Assembly (NCBI GenBank): GCA_949077035.1
Contig: CARUPR010000007.1
Span: 28,869 to 92,868, forward strand
Direction: 5' to 3'
Length of the DNA: 64,000 nucleotides
Origin: an uncultured Eubacteriales bacterium
GTDB taxonomy: Bacteria; Bacillota; Clostridia; Christensenellales; UBA1242
Translations under genes and position numbers: made by a program
The notes under the pieces: generated by a model
Told to the model about the DNA's origin: nothing
Database searches by the model: none
What the model saw: only the letters and a program-made list of their open reading frames with translations
Shown: one piece after another, positions 1 through 8,648 of the stretch
How the letters are laid out: each line of letters opens with the position of its first letter
Numbering within the stretch: the first letter of the stretch is position 1

Positions 1-401
1 TAAAAACAAATTCTTTCTTTGGCAAAATGGGCAAAATCGCTCAGATTTTTCACAAAAAAAGTCTTATTTATCTCTTCCCAGTCTGGATGTGGAGAATTTT
101 TATTGCACTCATTAAATGAAACAATACCAATAAACTTCTGAATTTTAAGCTTATTCTCCATCAAATATTTTACAATAAAAATGCTTCCGCTAGAGTGTCC
201 TATAAAGACGGAATCTTCATTTATATAACTTTTATATCTATCAAATTCCTTTGCCCAAGATTGATAACTCATTTTTTCAATTGGCGGCATGGTGGGCACA
301 AAGCAATCATAGCCACTTTCTTTGACCACTCTTTCAATATATCTATACCAATAATCATCGGCAGTATTGCCAAGTGCGTGCACAACAAAATAATTTTTCA
401 T
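1..401 (-). CDS. RBBP9/YdeN-like serine hydrolase (3' end cut by window)
   Basis: The gene starts at the ATG at 399-401, behind a GGGAG-type ribosome site, and runs off the left edge after about 133 codons. The translation opens MKNYFVVHALGN and carries GHSSGS, the nucleophile elbow (G-H-S-x-G) of alpha/beta hydrolases, at about residues 69-74. The short N-terminal strand, the 'H(G/A)xGN' oxyanion region and 'PHPDW' fit the RBBP9/YdeN family of about 180-200 aa. The catalytic Asp and His would lie partly outside the window. The substrate is unknown. It is a single gene convergent with nothing visible, with the LysR regulator gene upstream on the same strand. Confidence 0.7.
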   Translation of the reverse strand, partial: MKNYFVVHALGNTADDYWYRYIERVVKESGYDCFVPTMPPIEKMSYQSWAKEFDRYKSYINEDSVFIGHSSGSIFIVKYLMENKLKIQKFIGIVSFNECNKNSPHPDWEEINKTFFVKNLSDFAHFAKERICF

Positions 402-490
402 ATTTCTCCCTTTTTTGTATTATAACACTTTTTCAAGACAAAAACAAACATATGAATGTTTTTAGAATGATTACAACTAAACCAAAATTC

Positions 491-1327
491 TTATTGCCCC
501 AAAAACTTTACAAAAACCTCTGTCGCCCTATTTATCAAAATTTGATTGATATAATATCCAAAAGTGATTTGAGGCAGTTTATAATCTTCATAAGCCACCT
601 CAGTTTCTCCATTTGCCAAACTCTTTTTGGCGATAGACTCTGGGATAAGCGCAAGCCCAACACCCAACTTTGCAAGTTCAATCGCCATTCGATAACCGGT
701 GACAATGATATCGGGTAATGTTTTTAATTTCTTTTCTCTTTCAAACTCTTCAAACAATTCATAGGTATAAGAGCCCTTTGAAAGCTTGATAAAACGTTTG
801 ATTTCACAACCCTTCTTCTTTACAAAAACATATTTTTGATTTGCAATCGGATAAAATTCAAGGTCAGTTATCTGAGCGTTTTGTTGCGAAATAATCAAAT
901 CGACCTCACCCTTTCTCAGTTTTTCAAACATAACCGATTGCACACCTTCAACCTGAACAATTTGTATATTCGGAAAGCTCTGCAAAAACCTTTCAAAAGG
1001 CTCCAACAAAAATTCTCTGGCAACCATTGAGCCAGAGCCTATTATAAGCTCTCCACTTAAAAGTTCATGCTCCTCTTCAGCCATATTTTCGGCAGCTTTG
1101 ATTGAAAGGATTGCAATTTCCACCTTCTGGAAAACTTGCTGCCCAAACCTAGTCAGCTCGACCCCACTTTTGTTTCTTATAAAAAGCTTTGCCTGAAGCT
1201 GCTCTTCCATTTTCTTTATGACCTGTGAAATTGCAGGCTGAGAAATATAAAGATTTTCGGCAGCCCTTGTGATATTGCCCACTTTTGCAACTTCATAAAA
1301 GATACGATAATTATCTAACCTATCCAT
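491..1327 (-). CDS. LysR-family transcriptional regulator
   Basis: The first 60 residues are a classic LysR winged helix-turn-helix (DNYRIFYEVAKVGNITRAAE, then SQPAIS..IKK.E..L..KLF.R). A periplasmic-binding-like effector domain follows at about residues 88-278. The total of 278 aa is slightly short for the usual 290-310. A GTG six bases upstream is possible, but the AAGGGG Shine-Dalgarno is correctly spaced only for the ATG at 1327. It is divergent from the HD hydrolase gene at 1414 across an 86-bp gap, the usual arrangement for a LysR protein and its target. Regulation of that neighbour and of itself is an inference, and the inducer is unknown. Confidence 0.93.
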   Translation of the reverse strand: MDRLDNYRIFYEVAKVGNITRAAENLYISQPAISQVIKKMEEQLQAKLFIRNKSGVELTRFGQQVFQKVEIAILSIKAAENMAEEEHELLSGELIIGSGSMVAREFLLEPFERFLQSFPNIQIVQVEGVQSVMFEKLRKGEVDLIISQQNAQITDLEFYPIANQKYVFVKKKGCEIKRFIKLSKGSYTYELFEEFEREKKLKTLPDIIVTGYRMAIELAKLGVGLALIPESIAKKSLANGETEVAYEDYKLPQITFGYYINQILINRATEVFVKFLGQ

Positions 1328-1362
1328 AAGCACCCCTTATGATAACAATCAAATATTCATAT

Positions 1363-1391
1363 TTTACTTATACCACAAAACTTGATATAAT
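1363..1391 (+). promoter_or_regulatory. Promoter of the HD hydrolase gene
   Basis: TTTACT (1363-1368), 17-bp spacer, TATAAT (1386-1391). It lies in the LysR/HD intergenic region, so the AT-rich sequence at 1335-1362 is the likely place for a LysR operator. I cannot assign a specific T-N11-A box. Confidence 0.6.
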
Positions 1392-1413
1392 GCAAGTATA
1401 AAGGAGAGAAAAT

Positions 1414-2214
1414 ATGGAATTAAATATTAATCAAAGCTCATCCACAGCAAAGTTTGCAAAGGCGGTATCATTTGCGGTAGAAAAACATGGCTCACAAAAA
1501 AGGAAAAGCACAGCATGGCCATATGTGGTGCATCTATATGAGGTTGCTCAAATATTGCAGGAAAATAATTGCGACTATAACACAGTTATTGCAGGCATAC
1601 TTCATGACACAGTTGAGGACACTAAGACCACTTTGGAAGAGCTTTCACAAAACTTTGGCAAAGATATTGCTGATATAGTTGATGTATTGTCTGAGAATAA
1701 AAAATTGCCATATCTAGAAAGAAAATTGTTGCAGGCAGAAAGGATAAAAAATGCTTCACGCGAGGCAAAAATGGTGAAATGCGCCGACTGCCTTTCCAAT
1801 ATCAAATCAATATATTTTGATTTGAATCGGGGAGAAAATATCTGGGCAAGATTCAACTCAACAAGGGATAATATCCAAAAGCACTATCGCTCAACCATTG
1901 AAGCAATAGGCGAACTTGAAGATTTGGAAATGTATCAAAAACTCATAGAATATTATCAGCAGGTATTTGACGAAAAAATCTTGCAAAACACACCTAATAT
2001 TTTAAAAAGCAAAAAAATGCTTAAATTTGTAGAAGACTTAGAAACAATAAATAAAGCACAATTTACCTGCGATGCAAAAGATGTGCTTGAAGTCTTGGAA
2101 AAAATGGATACCAAGACAAAATCCAAAAAGGATTTAGAGTTTGAAAAACTTTTACTCTCCCACTGCCAAAGCCCAAAACAAAATATTGATAGCGATGAAA
2201 TAGAAATCGGCTAA
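1414..2214 (+). CDS. HD-domain hydrolase, MESH1/RelA-SpoT hydrolase-like
   Basis: 266 aa with an N-terminal HD metal-dependent phosphohydrolase domain. Metal-ligand candidates are H25 and H40 plus the H64-D65 pair in 'GILHDTVEDT', with D126 in 'KCADCLSN'. This layout matches the (p)ppGpp hydrolase half of RelA/SpoT and stand-alone MESH1-type enzymes. No synthetase, TGS or ACT domain follows. The last 90 residues are helical and charged, ending in DSDEIEIG. The role as a (p)ppGpp or related nucleotide hydrolase is inferred from the family. The Shine-Dalgarno AAGGAGAG sits 7 nt before the ATG. Confidence 0.8.
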   Translation: MELNINQSSSTAKFAKAVSFAVEKHGSQKRKSTAWPYVVHLYEVAQILQENNCDYNTVIAGILHDTVEDTKTTLEELSQNFGKDIADIVDVLSENKKLPYLERKLLQAERIKNASREAKMVKCADCLSNIKSIYFDLNRGENIWARFNSTRDNIQKHYRSTIEAIGELEDLEMYQKLIEYYQQVFDEKILQNTPNILKSKKMLKFVEDLETINKAQFTCDAKDVLEVLEKMDTKTKSKKDLEFEKLLLSHCQSPKQNIDSDEIEIG

Positions 2215-2549
2215 ACTGAAAATTTGATTATATTAAATTAAAATATTTCACTTAAAAAAATTATTAAATAATATAATTTTTTGAAAAAATATGATAAAAT
2301 ATAAAAATAAATTGAAAAAATAGCAAAAAAAATAAAAAAATTATATAAAAAATCAAAAAATATTAGAAAAATGTTTAAAAATAATAAAAATTAATTAAAA
2401 TATAAAATAAAATGATTAAAAAAAATAAGAAAATATTAAAAAAAGGCATCAAAAATAAATATTGATGTCTTTTATTTTATTAAAAATAATATTTATGTTG
2501 CTTTTTATTTGGTTTTATAAAGAAAATTTACCAAATAATATTAAATAAT
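2215..2549. other. AT-rich intergenic stretch
   Basis: 335 bp between convergent genes, almost entirely A/T with long A runs. Apart from the terminator at 2441-2475 I see no gene, RNA or clear repeat. Confidence 0.6.
2441..2475 (+). terminator. Rho-independent terminator (HD gene, probably bidirectional)
   Basis: Stem GGCATCAA (2445-2452) with TTGATGTC (2462-2469), A-rich on one side and TTTTATTTT on the other. It can serve both convergent genes. Confidence 0.6.
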
Positions 2550-3824
2550 TTATTTTATTTCAGCTTTTTTCTTTTTTATATAATATTTTTCAAACAAATA
2601 TACACTTATCGTATAAATACTTGAGAAAATCATCCCCGCACTAAAAACAGCAATGAGGCTATCTAAAGTGATGACCCATACACCACAAAGATATAGAATA
2701 AAAGAGGTCAGATAAACAAGAATGTTTGTTATCACATTTTGAATTAAAACATGGTGCATTTTTCCAACAGAAATAAAATATGATTCTATGACATTGTCAA
2801 ATATGAAAATTATATAGCAAGGTGCAATCTTCAAAAATGTTGTAAAATACTGCATATAATTATCAAATCTATAAGCATATTTAAACAATATAAAAGCCAC
2901 AAGCGTCATCAGGCACATATAAATTAAAATTAAGATGTTGTTTATGAAATAAGGCTTTAAACTTTCTTCATTGTTTTGTGAAAGACTTTGTTTTATAATA
3001 TTATTTTGAGCAAGAGCTGGCACCAGCATAATCGACCAGATAAAATCATTGCTTACATAATATAAATCTTGATTGTTTATAATATTTAAAAAAACCAAAA
3101 TTACACAATAATATACCACATTTCTTATTGTGGTTTCTAAAAAGGAAAAAAGCACAAGTTTGAAATAGCCTTTTTTGTTAAACTCACCCTCCACCTTCTT
3201 CTGCTTTGGCATTGTAAAAAGAAGGTATAAAAACAGCACAACATTTACAACAAGAGAGCTGACAGCCATCCCGTTTACGCCAAGCCCAACACACCATTTA
3301 GGAATAAATATTATATCAAGCACCAAGGTTGCAACAGCACTTATAAGAAGATAAATAAACAAATTTTTACTGTTTTTGCTTATCATATTAAAGGTAAACA
3401 GATATTGAATAATTATTTTCAAACCATTTACAAAAACCATAATCTGTAAAAATAGATAAGTTTGGTCAAAGATTTCTTGCGGAATCTTAGAAGATAGCAT
3501 GATGGGCTTCAACAAAAAGAAAATCATCAAGATAAAAGCGGCAACAATCAATGAATAAATCCACAAAAACTTTTTTGCATAATAATTTTTGCATTCCTCT
3601 GAATTGTCATTTTTACCAAGCGTTTTAAAAAGAGGATTTATTAAAGTCTCTTGCAAACATTTAAAAATTATTCCAATAAGAGTCATTTGGCCAATAATCT
3701 TCATAGCATCAACAAATGATGTCAAAAAAGCAGTTTGGCAAATCTTATATAACAATGGCATATAACCAATGATTAAAAAAATCAAATATTCTTTTGTATA
3801 AACTTTCTTAAGCAACTTTTTCAT
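2550..3824 (-). CDS. MATE-family multidrug/cation exporter
   Basis: 424 aa, about 12 hydrophobic segments, with paired bundles and the conserved 'N(P)LF...G' type region near residues 60-70 and 'GVNGMAVSSLVV' near 185. These are typical of the MatE domain of Na+/H+-coupled exporters. Usual length is 440-460, so the gene looks complete though short. The ATG at 3824 has no Shine-Dalgarno; a TATTAT -10 candidate at 3831-3836 leaves only 6 nt, so the mRNA may be leaderless. The substrate cannot be predicted. Confidence 0.85.
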   Translation of the reverse strand: MKKLLKKVYTKEYLIFLIIGYMPLLYKICQTAFLTSFVDAMKIIGQMTLIGIIFKCLQETLINPLFKTLGKNDNSEECKNYYAKKFLWIYSLIVAAFILMIFFLLKPIMLSSKIPQEIFDQTYLFLQIMVFVNGLKIIIQYLFTFNMISKNSKNLFIYLLISAVATLVLDIIFIPKWCVGLGVNGMAVSSLVVNVVLFLYLLFTMPKQKKVEGEFNKKGYFKLVLFSFLETTIRNVVYYCVILVFLNIINNQDLYYVSNDFIWSIMLVPALAQNNIIKQSLSQNNEESLKPYFINNILILIYMCLMTLVAFILFKYAYRFDNYMQYFTTFLKIAPCYIIFIFDNVIESYFISVGKMHHVLIQNVITNILVYLTSFILYLCGVWVITLDSLIAVFSAGMIFSSIYTISVYLFEKYYIKKKKAEIK

Positions 3825-3919
3825 ATCTATATAATAACACTTTTATCTTCAAATTTCCAGTATAATAAATTCAAATTATTTTAGTTTCTTCCACTGCGCC
3901 AATTTGTTTTTCAAAACTT

Positions 3920-4513
3920 TTATAAATTTTTGAAACATTTTTCAAACTCTTCAAAATCGTTCACCCTGACAACTCCGACAGGGACTGAAATATCTTTATT
4001 ATAGTTTGACGTGCAAAGAAATGCCTGTCTATTTCCGCCAATTGATTTGAAAAAATTTGCCACCCTTTCAGCAATGGCAACATCGTCATCAATAAAGAAA
4101 TCTGCGTTGACCTCTCGGCAGATATTTTCCTTATCATTTCTGCCAACATAGATTTCATCATAAGGTATTTGGTTTTTTGCAAGCCAAGCTATAGTTATTT
4201 CTTTTGGATTTGTGTGCCAGTCTGTTGAACGGGCTGTTGCAATGACAATTTTATGACCTTGCGAGTGAATATCCTGCAAAAACTTGACAGTATTTTTCTT
4301 GCAAGGAAAACTTGCCATCATTATATCACCATAACTTTTATACCATTGCCTAGCAGTTTCTGTGTCCCAATCAAACTTACTTTCGGCATATCTAACCTTT
4401 GTTGCAATCTGTTTGTATGGAAGTTTGTGCGATAAAATAAACTCGCCAATAAACTTTTCACTATATCCGTCAGTATCGCAAATCGTATCGTCCAAGTCAA
4501 ATACAAAAATCAT
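3920..4513 (-). CDS. HAD-superfamily phosphatase, nucleotidase-like
   Basis: 197 aa. HAD motif I is DLDDTICDT (D6 nucleophile, D8 acid/base). Motif II is in 'VIATARST' near residue 95, motif III is a Lys in 'GRNDKEN' (K128), and motif IV is the 'FIDDDV' acidic run at 141-145. The cap is a short helical insert, as in bacterial 5'(3')-deoxyribonucleotidase and PNKP-phosphatase-type HADs. The Shine-Dalgarno AAGGTG is 5 nt before the ATG. Reaction: hydrolysis of a small phosphomonoester in the cytoplasm; the nucleotide specificity is a guess. Confidence 0.8.
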   Translation of the reverse strand: MIFVFDLDDTICDTDGYSEKFIGEFILSHKLPYKQIATKVRYAESKFDWDTETARQWYKSYGDIMMASFPCKKNTVKFLQDIHSQGHKIVIATARSTDWHTNPKEITIAWLAKNQIPYDEIYVGRNDKENICREVNADFFIDDDVAIAERVANFFKSIGGNRQAFLCTSNYNKDISVPVGVVRVNDFEEFEKCFKNL

Positions 4514-4584
4514 AATGTCACCTTTTTAATAATCAATCAAATTTAAATATTGAATCAATCCATTCAAATTCAAAAAGATTAATC

Positions 4585-4649
4585 TTTCTTCATCTGTTTT
4601 TTAAAAGAATTTTTCTTCATCTGTTTTTTTTAAAAGAATTTTTCTTCAA
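4585..4649. repeat. Short tandem duplication upstream of the HAD gene
   Basis: Two copies of about 27-29 bp (4585-4611 and 4612-4640), sharing TTTCTTCATCTG, a T run and AAAAGAATT. A third partial copy (TTTCTTCAA) follows. The only difference is T-run length. The sequence is otherwise non-coding. Confidence 0.75.
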
Positions 4650-4716
4650 TTTTTTATATATTATCATAAAAACTTTGCTTTGTAAACACAAAACAAAATT
4701 GATTTTTTAAAAACCT

Positions 4717-5826
4717 TTAGCTGTTTATCATAATCAGTGGCACTTCCATTTCTTCTGTGAGAGAAGAATGATGACCTTTAAACCTCAACCCATTAGGCAG
4801 CAAAACTGCTTGCTTATGGGTATATGTTCCAATTGCGATATAGTCGCCAAGCAAATCTGCCTTATCGCCAAATCCGCCAAAAAAGTTTTCCTTCAACAAA
4901 TCAGCAGTTTTAAAAAGCTTAAAATCTTTATCATATCTGCTTCGATAATAGTCTTCAAACAATTCTTGCTTTCCTTCCTTCACTTTAAAGGTGATAGCCC
5001 TTGACTCTAAATATGGATAGGTTTCAAGCATATCATACAGCTCTTTGTCTTTATAGAGTTCTACATAACCTTCAATGTCAATTTGACCATGGTCGGCAGT
5101 CACAATAAACAAGGTATCTTTTACATCTTCAACAAGCTTTTTCATTTTGTCAGAAATTTCTTTGATTACCCTCTTTCCTTCCTTGCTTGACACCCCAAAC
5201 CTATGCATTGTGTAATCTGGTTCGGGATAGTAAGCATAAATAAACTGCTTATCTTCACCTTGACATATTCCTTTAATTGTCTGGTATAAATCATGCTCCT
5301 CGCTTAAAATATGATTTCTTTCAGGATGCGCAACCTTAACATAACTTGGAAAGATTGTGCTGATTTGATAATCGCTTTTTGCATTGTCAAAATAATAATC
5401 AAGTTTTCCAATCGGACTATCGACAATATCAACTTTTTCGCCTGTCAAAGTGTCTGTATCAAGAAAAATCTCTATATTTCTTTTAATATTTTTGAAATAT
5501 ACACTCCATCCAAACCATCCATGCTCAAGCGGCAACTTATTTTCAATAAGAGAGGTTGTTGCATTTGTTGTGGTAGATGGAAAAGTTGAAACAAGGGTTT
5601 GCTTGATGTTTTTTCGTAAGAAGTCATCTTCGCTTAAATTTCTTTCAATAGGAAAAATACCAAGCCCATCAAAACAGATAAAAACAATGTTTTTATAACC
5701 TTTTGCAAGCTCCTTCTTCAAAATAGGCAAAGTCGCATTTTTATTTGGTGCACCCAAAAACTCGGCAAGCGTTGCCGAAACATTCAAGTTGCAATTTGAC
5801 CAGTCAGGCCTTATAAAATCTTTCAT
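4717..5826 (-). CDS. Type I phosphodiesterase / nucleotide pyrophosphatase (alkaline phosphatase fold)
   Basis: 369 aa. The metal-binding D53 is in 'FICFDGLGI', the nucleophile Thr lies in 'FPSTTTNATTS' (about residues 83-92), and the second metal site is in 'VTADHGQ' (about 245) and near the C terminus in 'KGHHSSLT'. This is the NPP/autotaxin-type phosphodiesterase domain, here without signal peptide or TM and therefore cytoplasmic. Shine-Dalgarno AAGGA lies before the ATG at 5826. Substrates are probably nucleotide or sugar-nucleotide diesters. It is monocistronic as far as can be seen. Confidence 0.85.
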   Translation of the reverse strand: MKDFIRPDWSNCNLNVSATLAEFLGAPNKNATLPILKKELAKGYKNIVFICFDGLGIFPIERNLSEDDFLRKNIKQTLVSTFPSTTTNATTSLIENKLPLEHGWFGWSVYFKNIKRNIEIFLDTDTLTGEKVDIVDSPIGKLDYYFDNAKSDYQISTIFPSYVKVAHPERNHILSEEHDLYQTIKGICQGEDKQFIYAYYPEPDYTMHRFGVSSKEGKRVIKEISDKMKKLVEDVKDTLFIVTADHGQIDIEGYVELYKDKELYDMLETYPYLESRAITFKVKEGKQELFEDYYRSRYDKDFKLFKTADLLKENFFGGFGDKADLLGDYIAIGTYTHKQAVLLPNGLRFKGHHSSLTEEMEVPLIMINS

Positions 5827-5973
5827 AATATTCCTTTATTATAGTTTAATATAATTTTAAAACTATATCAATATAAAACCATAAAAAATTTATAAATTTG
5901 ATTTCATCAACAAAGCATTTTTTTCGATAAACTCATAGTTATATTATAATTCATATATATTTGAAATGAATAG

Positions 5974-6003
5974 TTGACATAATCTGTATATAAATGATAG
6001 AAT
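5974..6003 (+). promoter_or_regulatory. Promoter of the Nudix gene
   Basis: TTGACA (5974-5979), 18-bp spacer, TAGAAT (5998-6003), 17 nt before the ATG. Confidence 0.7.
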
Positions 6004-6020
6004 AATAAAAGGAGGAAAAC

Positions 6021-6536
6021 ATGGAATTATTTGATTTATATGACGAAGATAGACAACTTCTTGGAAAGACTATTGTTCGTGGGGACAAATGTCCTGAAGA
6101 CACATGCAGACTTGTTGTTCATATTTGCATTTTTAATAAAAAAGGAGAAATGCTAATTCAACAACGTCATTCAAGCAAAAAATCTTGGCCAAATGCTTGG
6201 GATATAACTCTTGGAGGTTGTGTCCAAGCGGGAGAAACATCAAAAGTTGCAGCATACAGAGAGTTAAGTGAAGAACTAGGAATCGAGCATGACTTTTCTA
6301 ATGAAAGAGCATTTATGACTATCAACTTTGATAATGGATTTGATGATTTTTATTTTATAGAAAAAGAACTTGACGCAAGCTCAGTAAAATTCCCAGACCA
6401 AGAAGTTCAAGCTGTAAAATGGGCGACCGAAGAGGAAATATTAAAGCTCATTCAAGAAAAAAATTTTATTGGATACTATCCAAGTTTCATATCTGCATTG
6501 TTTGAAATGAGGGCACGCAGAGGAGTTCATAAATAA
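6021..6536 (+). CDS. Nudix hydrolase, isopentenyl-diphosphate isomerase-like subgroup
   Basis: 171 aa. The Nudix box runs from G66 to I88 and fits GX5EX7REUXEEXGU exactly (E72, R80-E81, E84-E85, G87). The opening 'ELFDLYDEDRQLLGKTIVRGDKCPED' and the segment 'QQRHSSKKSWPNAWDITLGG' match the YfcD/Idi-like Nudix proteins. These include many cytoplasmic (di)phosphate hydrolases of unknown substrate. Nothing adjacent suggests isoprenoid synthesis. Shine-Dalgarno GGAGG is 6 nt before the ATG. Confidence 0.9.
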   Translation: MELFDLYDEDRQLLGKTIVRGDKCPEDTCRLVVHICIFNKKGEMLIQQRHSSKKSWPNAWDITLGGCVQAGETSKVAAYRELSEELGIEHDFSNERAFMTINFDNGFDDFYFIEKELDASSVKFPDQEVQAVKWATEEEILKLIQEKNFIGYYPSFISALFEMRARRGVHK

Positions 6537-6545
6537 TTAATATGA

Positions 6546-6580
6546 TAAAAAATTCACAGATTTCTCTGTGAATTTTTTAT
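6546..6580. terminator. Bidirectional terminator between Nudix and glycosyltransferase genes
   Basis: Perfect 10-bp stem AATTCACAGA (6551-6560) / TCTGTGAATT (6565-6574), TTTC loop, A run on the left and T run on the right. It serves two convergent transcription units. Confidence 0.88.
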
Positions 6581-7767
6581 TTCTCAGTATTATATTTATT
6601 TTTTATATTATTTTTCCCACATACACACTTAACTATTGTGATTATTGGACCAAATGTGTGAATTATAAAAAATATAAAATCTGTAAAAACAGTAAATATC
6701 GAATATCTATTTTTGATATATCCTTTCTTTTTCAAAACTATATAACTTAAGAAATTTAATACAGTTATGTATATAAAAGTTAGCGCACCTATACCAACAG
6801 AATACCAAAAATTGCAGTAAAAGCCCAATGTAAAACCTAAAACAATAAGATAAGGAAATAACAGCCAACTTAAAGCAGCCTTAAAGTTAAAACATGCCAG
6901 AATGAAATTTTTAATATTTTTCTCACCTTTTGAAAAATAACTAAATGCATAAAGCGGCCCATTAAACCATGTCGACTGCTGCTTTATATATATTTTGGTA
7001 TTCTTAGCAAATCCCGCCCTTTCCATGTATGGAATGGGTTTTATTCCCCCTCCTTTAGATAATATTCTATATCCAAGTTCATTATCTTCATTTATTTCTT
7101 TATCACTCCAATAACCATATTTTTCAATGTCCTTTTTATATATAAAAAAACCATGACCAATACTATATGTAAAATTTAATATGCTATGTTTTTGACTATA
7201 CTTTCCCATTTCATAGATTAGTGACCATCTATTTTGCCAATTCTGAGCACTTGCATTAATCAGATGCAATTTATCATCAAAATATGAAACTTGCTGTAAG
7301 GCAACCCCATATTTTATATTCGCACAAACATATTTAAAAGTCCTTTCATCTGGAAAAGAGTCAACATTGTATATTCCAACTATATCATCTTGAGAAAAAA
7401 ATTGAGCAGCGTAATTTAGCTGAGTTGCCATTGTCCCTTCTAAATTAGGGCAATTTAAAAGGTTTATATTTGAGGGCTTAAGCTCTTCTAAAAGTTTTCT
7501 AACCTTGTTGAAGGTCTTCCCATCCTTTTCCTTACTGGTAGTGACATAAACAACTTCGCAAAAATCTTTTAATTTCATAAAATATCTTACACTTTTTTCA
7601 ACGATATTCACTTCATTCATAATAGGAATTATAATCTTTATTTTTTGCAGATTCTTTACTTCTTTTTCTTTTTTCTTTAAAAATGAATATGCAAAAATCA
7701 ACCTTACTATAGATTTTAAAATCGCAAAAGTAATAATGAAAAGAACAATTATTATAAAAACTAACAT
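6577..7767 (-). CDS. Membrane glycosyltransferase, family 2-like
   Basis: 396 aa. One N-terminal TM (about 1-25) is followed by a GT-A domain starting 'IKIIIPIMNEVNIVEKS'. 'IYNVDSFPD' supplies the acidic nucleotide-sugar/metal site (about residues 135-143) and 'EDNELGYRI' is the ED(x)xLG-type acceptor motif near 230. Three to four TM helices close the protein. It therefore transfers a sugar at the inner face of the membrane. It is the last gene of a five-gene operon and overlaps the kinase upstream by 7 nt. Donor and acceptor are unknown. Confidence 0.82.
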   Translation of the reverse strand: MLVFIIIVLFIITFAILKSIVRLIFAYSFLKKKEKEVKNLQKIKIIIPIMNEVNIVEKSVRYFMKLKDFCEVVYVTTSKEKDGKTFNKVRKLLEELKPSNINLLNCPNLEGTMATQLNYAAQFFSQDDIVGIYNVDSFPDERTFKYVCANIKYGVALQQVSYFDDKLHLINASAQNWQNRWSLIYEMGKYSQKHSILNFTYSIGHGFFIYKKDIEKYGYWSDKEINEDNELGYRILSKGGGIKPIPYMERAGFAKNTKIYIKQQSTWFNGPLYAFSYFSKGEKNIKNFILACFNFKAALSWLLFPYLIVLGFTLGFYCNFWYSVGIGALTFIYITVLNFLSYIVLKKKGYIKNRYSIFTVFTDFIFFIIHTFGPIITIVKCVCGKNNIKNKYNTEK

Positions 7768-8648
7768 TTATTCCCTCCATAACCTTCTAAAATATCGATT
7801 AGTAAAATTTCTTCAATATCAAAATTAAAATCCAACTTTAAAGCTTCAAAATTATAATTTTTTAAAAAAGCAACAACGCTTTTATAATCAAATGATATAG
7901 CAATGTTGATATTTTTTGATATTTCATTTATAAATTCTTTCCGTTTAGTGGTTGATAATTTATCACTGATATAGAAAAAAGAATATAAAAAATCAAAATC
8001 TATTTCGTTTTTATCAATAAAATATCTTTTTTTAAACTCGCTTATATCAAAAACATTTGGCGTCCAACTTTTCATAAATTTAATATTGGTATAATTATTT
8101 TGATTTTCAATAAAACAATTTGCAAAAGCTTTCCCGTCTAATTTAATAATTTGCCTTAAATAGGAAGATTCAACAATCTCTTTCTTTAGTGTATTTCCAA
8201 GAAAAAATTTATTATAAAATAGATAATAATCATATTTTACCAATGACTTTTGAGTCTTTTTAAATTCAGCATTTTCTTCATAATATCCATTTATTTGATT
8301 ATATGGCAACAATAAAAAATAAATTTGTTCTGGAATAATAACCTTTCTCTTTTTAATAAGTTTTGAAATTTTTCTTATAAAGTATTCTTTATCCTGTTTA
8401 TTTAATAAATCTGTATAATAAGTATAAGCAAGCGTTGAAAAAATTGACCTATCAGTTATAGTATTAGGCGAAACATTTTTTGCCTTTTTTATCTCTTCAT
8501 TTATATAATATTCTTGAAGCTCAAACTGACTTAATCCCTCTTTAAAAGGTGTTTCCGAAATTAAAACAAACTCTGGGTGTTGTTTTATATACCTATTAGC
8601 AAAAGTTGTTTTACCTGTGTTCACATTTCCTTCAAGAGCTATTATCAT
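7761..8648 (-). CDS. P-loop kinase, deoxynucleoside/thymidylate-kinase-like
   Basis: 295 aa. The Walker A motif GNVNTGKTT is at residues 7-15, and 'ITDRSIFSTLAYTY' resembles the DRS/DRY signature of dNK/TMPK-like kinases near residue 65. The C-terminal 150 residues match nothing I recognise and are Asn/Phe/Lys-rich. Its ATG overlaps the stop of the B12-radical-SAM gene by 4 nt, and its own end overlaps the glycosyltransferase by 7 nt, so the three are translationally coupled. Phosphorylation of a pathway intermediate is plausible but inferred. Confidence 0.72.
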   Translation of the reverse strand: MIIALEGNVNTGKTTFANRYIKQHPEFVLISETPFKEGLSQFELQEYYINEEIKKAKNVSPNTITDRSIFSTLAYTYYTDLLNKQDKEYFIRKISKLIKKRKVIIPEQIYFLLLPYNQINGYYEENAEFKKTQKSLVKYDYYLFYNKFFLGNTLKKEIVESSYLRQIIKLDGKAFANCFIENQNNYTNIKFMKSWTPNVFDISEFKKRYFIDKNEIDFDFLYSFFYISDKLSTTKRKEFINEISKNINIAISFDYKSVVAFLKNYNFEALKLDFNFDIEEILLIDILEGYGGNKC